Shown: piece after piece, positions 5,904 to 11,067 of the stretch
Layout: each line of letters begins with the position of its first letter
Numbering within the stretch: position 1 is the stretch's first letter
NCBI GenBank assembly: GCA_023438115.1
Contig: JAEZEB010000302.1
Span: 1-11,067, forward strand
Source of the DNA: Pseudomonadota bacterium
GTDB taxonomy: Bacteria > Pseudomonadota > Gammaproteobacteria > Burkholderiales > Burkholderiaceae_C
DNA length: 11,067 bases
Reading direction: 5' to 3'
Position numbers and translations under genes: made by a program
Notes under the pieces: model-generated
What the model saw: the letters and a program-made list of their open reading frames with translations, nothing else
What the model was told of the DNA's origin: nothing
The model's database searches: none

Positions 5904-8129
5904 ATGGAGATGAACCAACCCGCCCCGCGCAACGCGCTGGACGAGAACCGGCAGGGCCTGATCGGCCGCGGCCTCGACCGCGTCGACGGACCCGCGAAGG
6001 TCTGCGGCACCGCCCCCTACGCTTACGAGGTGCAGGAGGCGCCGCAGGCGCCCCTGTACGGCTGGATCGTGGAAGCGTCCATCGGCTGCGGCCGTGTCGC
6101 TGCGCTCGACACCCGCGAGGCCGAGCGCGCGCCCGGCGTCGTGCACGTGATGACGCACCTCAACGCGCCGCCGCAAGCGCCTTTCAGCCTGGAGGAGAGC
6201 CAGCGCTTCAACCGCCCGCATCCCTGCCTGGGCGATGAGGTCGTTCCGCACTACGGCCAGCCGGTCGCCTTCGTGGTGGCGGAGACGCTGGAGCAGGCGC
6301 GCGCCGCCGCACAGTTGGTGGCGGTGCGCTACGACGCCATGCCCGGGCAATACCGGCTGCAGGACACCCTGCAGGACGCCGAGAAGCCGGCCGAGGAGGA
6401 AGGCAAGGAGCCGGACAGCGCCGAAGGCGATTTCGACGCCGGTTTCGCCGCCGCGCCCGTGCAGGTGGACGTGCAGTACACGACCCCGATCCACATCCAT
6501 GCCCAGATGGAGCCGCATGCGGCGCTGGCCTGGTGGGAAGGCGAGCGGGTGATCGTGCACTGCTCCACGCAGATGCTCGAAAGCGCGCAGAAGCGGGTGG
6601 CGAACACGCTGCGCATCCCGCTGGAGAACGTGCGCATCGTCAGCCGCTACATCGGCGGCGGCTTCGGCGGCAAGCTGCCGGTGTGGGCCGACGTGATCCT
6701 GTCCGCGCTGGCGGCGAAGGTGTTGCGGCGGCCGGTGAAGGTGGCGCTCACGCGCCAGCAGATGTTCCACGTCACCAGCCACCGGCCGGACACCGTGCAG
6801 CGCGTTCGCCTGGGCGCGCAGCGCGACGGACGGCTGCTCGCCATCGCGCACGAGGCCTGGTGCCACTCGGCGCGCCTGGACGACTACCTGGAGCCGGTCT
6901 GCACGTCGACGCGCTCGCTCTACGCGGCGCCGCACCGGATGACGCGCCAGCGCCGCGTGAAGCTGGACCTGCCCGTGGCCGATTCCTGCCGCTCGCCCGG
7001 CGAGGCCGTCGGCATGCCGGTGCTGGAATGCGCGATGGACGAACTGGCGCACGCACTGGGCATGGACCCGGTGCAGCTGCGCATCGCCAACGAGCCGCAC
7101 GAGGATCCGGAGAAGCACGTGCCGTACTCGACGCGCCAGCTCGTGGCGTGCCTGGAGGAGGGCGCCCGCCGCTTCGGCTGGGACCGGCGCCGGCCGCAAC
7201 CCGGCCAGGTGCGCGACGGCCGCTTCCTCGTCGGCATGGGCATGGCCAGTGCCTCGCGCTCCAACAAGCTGCAGCCCGCGCAGTGCAAGGTGCGCCTGGG
7301 CGCAGACGGCGTGCTGGTGGCCCGCATGTCGATGACCGACATCGGCACCGGGAGCTACACGGTCTTCACGCAGATCGCGGCCGAGATGCTGGGGCTGGCG
7401 CCGGAGCAGGTGCGCATGGAACTGGGCGACAGCGATTTCCCGCCCACGGCGGGTTCGGGCGGTTCCTTCGGCGCCGCCAGCGCGGGGTCGGCGCTGTTCG
7501 ACGCCTGCGAGAACCTGCGGCGCAAGCTGGCGCAGTCCGCCGGCATCGCGCCGGAGGACGCCGAGTTCGCCGACGGCCACGTGCGGGGCGGCGGCAAGTC
7601 CGCCACCCTCGCCAAGCTGGCCGGCAAGGACGGCATCGAGGCCGAGGGCGAGGTCAAGCCCGGCACGATGGAGAAGGACTACACCCAGATGGCCTACGGC
7701 GCCTTCTTCGCCGAGGTGGCCGTCGACACCGAAAGCGGCGAGGTGCGCCTGCGCCGCATGCTGGGCGTGTTCGTGGCCGGGCGCATCCTCAACGCCAAGA
7801 CGGCGCGCTCGCAGTTGCTGGGTGGCATGGTCTGGGGCGTGGGCACGGCGCTGCACGAGGAGGCGGCGCTCGATGCGCGCCACGGCTTCTTCGCCAACCA
7901 CGACATCGCCGAATACCACGTGCCGGTGCACGCGGACATCCCGGAGATCGACGTCGTCCTGCTCCCCGAAGTGGACGACAAGGCCAACCCGCTGAAGATC
8001 AAGGGCCTGGGCGAGCTGGGCATCAGCGGCGCCGCCGGCGCGGTGGCCAACGCGGTCTACAACGCCTGCGGGGTGCGCGTGCGCGAGTTCCCGATCACGC
8101 TGGACAAGGTGCTCCCCGGCTTGCAGTAG
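5904..8129 (+). CDS. Aldehyde oxidoreductase molybdenum-cofactor subunit (PaoC-type)
   Basis: This 741-residue catalytic subunit binds the molybdopterin cofactor and hydroxylates the substrate, typically an aldehyde to a carboxylic acid with water as oxygen donor. The length is close to that of E. coli PaoC (about 730). Visible motifs are the N-terminal RGLDRVDGPAKVCG, the cofactor loop GGGFGGK (251-257), CRSPGEAVG with R363 in the region that lines the active site, and the C-terminal GLGELG with E704 as the expected catalytic glutamate. An acidic stretch rich in E, D, K and P at about 158-176 lies between the two N-terminal lobes; it is probably a surface loop. No signal peptide is seen. Two in-frame ATGs (5904 and 5910) are possible; TGAGG at 5891-5895 favours the first. 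The substrate cannot be assigned. No cofactor-maturation gene (XdhC/PaoD type) is present nearby. Confidence 0.92.
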   Translation: MEMNQPAPRNALDENRQGLIGRGLDRVDGPAKVCGTAPYAYEVQEAPQAPLYGWIVEASIGCGRVAALDTREAERAPGVVHVMTHLNAPPQAPFSLEESQRFNRPHPCLGDEVVPHYGQPVAFVVAETLEQARAAAQLVAVRYDAMPGQYRLQDTLQDAEKPAEEEGKEPDSAEGDFDAGFAAAPVQVDVQYTTPIHIHAQMEPHAALAWWEGERVIVHCSTQMLESAQKRVANTLRIPLENVRIVSRYIGGGFGGKLPVWADVILSALAAKVLRRPVKVALTRQQMFHVTSHRPDTVQRVRLGAQRDGRLLAIAHEAWCHSARLDDYLEPVCTSTRSLYAAPHRMTRQRRVKLDLPVADSCRSPGEAVGMPVLECAMDELAHALGMDPVQLRIANEPHEDPEKHVPYSTRQLVACLEEGARRFGWDRRRPQPGQVRDGRFLVGMGMASASRSNKLQPAQCKVRLGADGVLVARMSMTDIGTGSYTVFTQIAAEMLGLAPEQVRMELGDSDFPPTAGSGGSFGAASAGSALFDACENLRRKLAQSAGIAPEDAEFADGHVRGGGKSATLAKLAGKDGIEAEGEVKPGTMEKDYTQMAYGAFFAEVAVDTESGEVRLRRMLGVFVAGRILNAKTARSQLLGGMVWGVGTALHEEAALDARHGFFANHDIAEYHVPVHADIPEIDVVLLPEVDDKANPLKIKGLGELGISGAAGAVANAVYNACGVRVREFPITLDKVLPGLQ

Positions 8130-8136
8130 GTACGCG

Positions 8137-8170
8137 TTGCGGTTCGTCCGGTGCATCGAACGAGCCGCAA
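8137..8170. repeat. Imperfect inverted repeat upstream of the tartrate dehydratase gene
   Basis: TTGCGGTTCGT (8137-8147) and ACGAGCCGCAA (8160-8170) are inverted copies matching at 10 of 11 positions across a 12-nt spacer. The element begins 7 bp after the stop of the molybdenum subunit and about 70 bp before the next ATG. There is no T-run after it, so it is a poor intrinsic terminator. It could be an operator for a dimeric regulator or an RNA hairpin that separates the two genes. A second small hairpin, GCCGC-gcgaa-GCGGC, lies at 8186-8200. No clear -35/-10 pair was recognised in the 110-bp gap. Confidence 0.5.
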
Positions 8171-8239
8171 CTTGCATTGGCGCCGGCCGCGCGAAGCGGC
8201 GAACATCGGGGCTTCCGCAGTCCGAACCCGAAGCACGTC

Positions 8240-9406
8240 ATGAAGATCGTCGAGATCCGCGAGAAGACCGTTCCCATCAGTTCGTCCATCCGCAACGCCT
8301 ACATCGACTTCAGCAGGATGAATTTGAGCCTCGTGGCCGTCGTCACCGACGTCGTCCGCGGCGGCAAGCCGGTGATCGGCTACGGCTTCAACTCCAACGG
8401 CCGCTACGGGCAGGGCAGCATGATGCGCGAGCGCTTCATCCCGCGCATCCTGGAAGCCGACCCGGCCTCGCTGCTCGACGACAGCCGCGACAACATCGAT
8501 CCGCACAAGGTCTGGGCGGCGATGTACACCAACGAGAAGCCGGGCGGCCATGGCGAGCGCTCGGTCGCCATCGGCACGATCGACATGGCGGTGTGGGACG
8601 CGGTGGCCAAGATCGAAGGCAAGCCGCTGTTCCAGTTGCTGGCCGACCGCTACGGCGACGGCAAGCCGAACCGCAAGGTTTTCGTCTATGCGGCCGGCGG
8701 CTACTACTACCCGGGCCAGGACCTGCGCAAGCTACAGGACGAGATGCGCAGCTATGTCGACCGCGGCTACACGGTCGTAAAAAAGAAGATCGGCGGCGCC
8801 TCGCTCGACGAGGACCTGCGCCGCATCGACGCGATCATGGAGGTGCTGCAGGACGGCCAGCGCCTGTGCGTGGACGCCAACGGCCGCTTCGACCTGGAAA
8901 CCGCCATCGCGTATGCCAAGGCCCTCGAACCCTACGACCTGTTCTGGTACGAGGAGGCGGGCGACCCGCTGGACTTCGAACTGCAGGCGGCGCTGCGCGG
9001 CTTCTACAGGAACCCGATGGCGACGGGCGAGAACCTGTTCTCCATGCAGGACGCGCGCAACCTGATCCGCTATGGCGGCCTCCGCCCGGACCGCGACTGG
9101 CTGCAGTTCGACTGCGCCCTCAGCTACGGCCTGGTGGAGTACCTGCGCACGCTGGACATGCTGAAGGAGCACGGCTGGTCGGCCAGCCGCTGCATCCCGC
9201 ATGGCGGGCACCAGATGTCGCTGAACATCGCGGCCGGCCTGGGCCTGGGCGGCAACGAGTCCTATCCGGACCTGTTCCAGCCCTATGGCGGCTTCCCCGA
9301 CGGCGTGAAGGTGGAAGGCAGCTACGTCACGCTGCCGGAGCTGCCCGGCATCGGCTTCGAAGGCAAGTCCGACCTCTATCGCGAGATGCAGGCGCTCGCG
9401 TCCTGA
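8240..9406 (+). CDS. tarD: D(-)-tartrate dehydratase-like enolase-superfamily enzyme
   Basis: This 388-residue enzyme belongs to the mandelate racemase/muconate lactonizing group of the enolase superfamily. Length and motifs fit the characterised D-tartrate dehydratase TarD of Bradyrhizobium, which converts D-tartrate to oxaloacetate by removing water. The KxK base motif sits in TVVKKKIGG (K181 and K183). The Mg ligands are probably D212 (VDANGRF), E238 (WYEE) and E264 (TGENLF). The opposing acid/base histidine is probably H321 in CIPHGGHQ. Each is one residue below the TarD numbering I remember, consistent with near-colinear alignment. The N-terminal capping domain is intact and no signal is seen. 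The ATG at 8240 starts the conserved MKIVEIREK; the ribosome site is weak. The frame stays open far upstream, but only by codon bias. Its 3' end overlaps the LysR gene. Other acid-sugar dehydratases of the family remain possible. Confidence 0.82.
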   Translation: MKIVEIREKTVPISSSIRNAYIDFSRMNLSLVAVVTDVVRGGKPVIGYGFNSNGRYGQGSMMRERFIPRILEADPASLLDDSRDNIDPHKVWAAMYTNEKPGGHGERSVAIGTIDMAVWDAVAKIEGKPLFQLLADRYGDGKPNRKVFVYAAGGYYYPGQDLRKLQDEMRSYVDRGYTVVKKKIGGASLDEDLRRIDAIMEVLQDGQRLCVDANGRFDLETAIAYAKALEPYDLFWYEEAGDPLDFELQAALRGFYRNPMATGENLFSMQDARNLIRYGGLRPDRDWLQFDCALSYGLVEYLRTLDMLKEHGWSASRCIPHGGHQMSLNIAAGLGLGGNESYPDLFQPYGGFPDGVKVEGSYVTLPELPGIGFEGKSDLYREMQALAS

Positions 9407-10302
9407 GCGGCCGCCGCCAGCCAGAAGGCTTCGGCGACGCGGCTGACGCTTTCCCGCTGGCGGTAGAGGCGGATATCCAGGTCCACGCTCCAGCCTGCAT
9501 CGGCCGCGGGCACCAATCGGCCCGCGCGCAGGTCGTCCTCCACCAGCGTGCGCGGCAGCCACGCGACACCGCGCCCGTCCAGCGCCATCGAGCGCAGCAC
9601 CGAGGCGAGGTGGGCGGTGAAGACGACCTGGTGCGGGATCTCGTCCAGCCGCCGGCCGAGCACCGCGCGCACGATCCGGCCCATGCCCGATTCGTCGGTG
9701 TACGCGAGCAGGGGCACGGGCCCGCCCACCGCGTGCAGGCGGTGCACGGGGTGCCGCCTCTCGCCGGGTTGCGAGACGGGCACCAACTGGTCGTCGCCGA
9801 TCGCCAGCGAACGATAGGGTTCCGCATCCAGCGAGCCGCGCAAGCCCGCGTACGCGTGCGCCAGCACGAAGTGCACCTTGCCTGCCTGCATCAGCGCCTC
9901 GCAGCGCGCGAGCACGTCGGAAGCGAGCTCGACCGGCCCGAGCGCGAGCTTCGCTTCGAGGCCACGCAGCCATCGCGGCAGGAAAGTGAAGGAGAGGGCG
10001 TGCGTCGCGGCGATGCGCAGCGTGCCGGCGCTCGCCTCGGCCACCTGCTTCGCCTCGCCGGGCAGGCGCGCCGCGCGGGCGACCAGGTCTTCCGCCACGC
10101 CCTGGAACCATGCACCCACCTCGGTCAGGCGGGCGGGCTGGCTGGAGCGATCGACCAGCGGCGCGCCCAGCCACTCCTCCAGCGCGCGGATGCGGCGGCT
10201 GAAGGCGGGCTGCGAGCTGTGGCGGTCTTCCGCCGCGCGGGAGAAATTGCCGGTGGCGGCGAGGGCGAGGAAGTCCTCGAGCCAGGCGAAGTGGAAGGCC
10301 AT
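9376..10302 (-). CDS. LysR-family transcriptional regulator
   Basis: This is a 308-residue DNA-binding regulator of ordinary LysR length. The winged helix-turn-helix lies in residues 5-62, with the typical ATGNFSRAAEDRHSSQPAFS and RRIRALEEWLG patterns. A linker helix follows to about residue 90, then the effector-binding domain, beginning SAGTLRIAAT (91-100) and ending with the characteristic GRGVAWLPRTLVEDDL (243-258). The effector is unknown. The ATG at 10302 is chosen because it begins the conserved MAFHFAWLEDFLALA, 2 nt after the CorC-like gene's stop, with GGAGACGG some distance upstream, so it is probably translated from the same mRNA. The final 31 bp overlap the end of tarD in the opposite direction. 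LysR regulators often control divergent genes, but this one is convergent with tarD, so control of the tarD/oxidoreductase group is only a possibility. Confidence 0.92.
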   Translation of the reverse strand: MAFHFAWLEDFLALAATGNFSRAAEDRHSSQPAFSRRIRALEEWLGAPLVDRSSQPARLTEVGAWFQGVAEDLVARAARLPGEAKQVAEASAGTLRIAATHALSFTFLPRWLRGLEAKLALGPVELASDVLARCEALMQAGKVHFVLAHAYAGLRGSLDAEPYRSLAIGDDQLVPVSQPGERRHPVHRLHAVGGPVPLLAYTDESGMGRIVRAVLGRRLDEIPHQVVFTAHLASVLRSMALDGRGVAWLPRTLVEDDLRAGRLVPAADAGWSVDLDIRLYRQRESVSRVAEAFWLAAAAQDASACISR

Positions 10303-10304
10303 GC

Positions 10305-11067
10305 TCAGGCGGCCGTCTCCAGCGCCAGGCCGGCGGGCGCCTGCACGCGCGTGACCATCACCTGGTCGATGCGCGAGCTGTCCACGTCCATCACCTCGAA
10401 GCGGTAGCCGTTCCAGGCAAAGGCGTCGGTGCGCCGCGGCACGCGGCGCAGCATCACCATCAGGAAGCCGGCCAGGGTGTCGTACTGCCCGCGCCGCGGC
10501 AGGTCCGCGGGATCGGCGTCGATCGCCCGCATCACGTCCACCATGGGCGTGAGGCCGTCCATGAGCCAGGAGCCGTCCTCGCGCAGCACGATCTGGCTCT
10601 CGTCGTCCGGACCGACCAGGCTGCCCATGACGGTGCTCATCACGTCGTTGAGCGTGATCACGCCGACGACGAGGCTGTACTCGTTGACGATCACCGCGAA
10701 GTCCTCCTGGGCCTGGCGGAACTGCGCCAGCACCTCGGAGAGGGTCAGCCGGTCCGGCACCAGCAGCGCCTTCTGCAGCAGGCCCTTGGCGCCTTCGCCG
10801 TGCAGCACCAGGGGCTCTTCCTTCAGCAGGCGGGCGAAGAGGTCGGCGGCGTCGACGTAGCCCACCACGTGGTCGATGGTCTTGTCGCACACCAGGTAGG
10901 TCGAATGGGGCTCGGCGGCGATGCGCGCGCGGATGATCGCCTCGTCCTCGTCCTGCAGGAAGAAGACGATGCGGTCCCGCGGCGTCATCGCCGTCTCGAC
11001 GGGGCGCGTTTCCATCTCGAACAGGTTCTCGATCACCTGCTGCTCCTGGGCGTGCAGGCCCCCGGCT
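10305..11067 (-). CDS. CBS-domain CorC/HlyC transporter-family protein (5' end cut by the window edge)
   Basis: The 253 visible residues are the C-terminal part of a hemolysin/CorC-family protein. They start inside the conserved linker HAQEQQVIENLFEME. Two CBS domains follow (roughly visible residues 22-85 and 95-150, the first containing AMTPRD and the second VNEYSLVVGVITLNDV). The last part is the CorC_HlyC domain (about 160-245), a small FAD/PCMH-like module. Complete relatives have an N-terminal CNNM (DUF21) membrane domain and are linked to divalent-cation transport. That domain would lie beyond 11067. The codon at 11034-11036 is GTG within the linker; reading continues upstream without a stop, so it is not the start. 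The gene ends TGA at 10305-10307, 2 bp before the LysR start codon. Confidence 0.9.
   Translation of the reverse strand, partial: AGGLHAQEQQVIENLFEMETRPVETAMTPRDRIVFFLQDEDEAIIRARIAAEPHSTYLVCDKTIDHVVGYVDAADLFARLLKEEPLVLHGEGAKGLLQKALLVPDRLTLSEVLAQFRQAQEDFAVIVNEYSLVVGVITLNDVMSTVMGSLVGPDDESQIVLREDGSWLMDGLTPMVDVMRAIDADPADLPRRGQYDTLAGFLMVMLRRVPRRTDAFAWNGYRFEVMDVDSSRIDQVMVTRVQAPAGLALETAA

Noticed and set aside
5835..8177. 780-codon open frame on the minus strand across the molybdenum subunit
   Set aside because: It is antisense to a conserved gene and has a biased His/Arg/Ala composition with no recognisable motif.
6533..8239. Long upstream extension of the tarD reading frame
   Set aside because: It is open only because stops are rare at this GC content. 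The extension is Arg/Gly-rich shadow of the molybdenum subunit, and homology begins at the ATG at 8240.
8137..10407. 756-codon plus-strand frame spanning tarD and the LysR gene
   Set aside because: It crosses two well-supported genes in another frame or strand and has no domain of its own.
11034..11036. GTG as the start of the CorC/HlyC gene
   Set aside because: The frame continues upstream to the edge through the conserved HAQEQQ linker, so the gene is truncated by the window and does not start here.

Overview
The window is GC-rich (about 70 %) chromosomal DNA. Gene content, codon use and family flavours (a RelA with the EXDD signature, PHB-type 3-hydroxybutyrate dehydrogenase, three-subunit molybdenum aldehyde oxidoreductase, D-tartrate dehydratase) suggest a betaproteobacterium of the Burkholderiales, most likely a Comamonadaceae of the Ramlibacter/Variovorax kind. 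That placement is inferred from protein character and composition, not from a marker gene. There are eight protein genes, one of them cut by the right edge, and one tRNA. Almost the whole window is coding. I see no insertion sequence, phage gene, integrase or CRISPR array.

Layout. The left edge (1-32) is a run of 9 G followed by 22 C and looks like an assembly or sequencing artefact. On the minus strand, 110-880 encodes 3-hydroxybutyrate dehydrogenase. An 83-bp divergent gap separates it from a plus-strand alpha/beta hydrolase (964-1908), whose end overlaps relA (1880-4078), the ppGpp synthetase of the stringent response. A promoter that begins on the relA stop codon drives tRNA-Val(GAC) at 4119-4195, which ends at a strong intrinsic terminator (4201-4240).

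A plus-strand cluster follows. It holds the 2Fe-2S, FAD/4Fe-4S and molybdopterin subunits of a PaoABC-like aldehyde oxidoreductase (4353-8129), tightly packed as one operon. After a 110-bp gap carrying an inverted repeat comes an enolase-superfamily D(-)-tartrate dehydratase (8240-9406). On the minus strand, reading towards it, lie the C-terminal part of a CBS/CorC_HlyC membrane protein (10305 to the edge) and, 2 bp after its stop, a LysR-type regulator. The regulator's 3' end overlaps the tartrate dehydratase gene by 31 bp.

How it fits together. The left half is central housekeeping and carbon-reserve metabolism: PHB monomer oxidation, the stringent response and a tRNA. The right half looks like an accessory catabolic group for aldehydes and hydroxy-acids, with a possible nearby LysR regulator. 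The most interesting point is the pairing of a PaoABC-type enzyme that lacks the usual Tat signal with a tartrate dehydratase. I found no convincing sign of a wholly new system.
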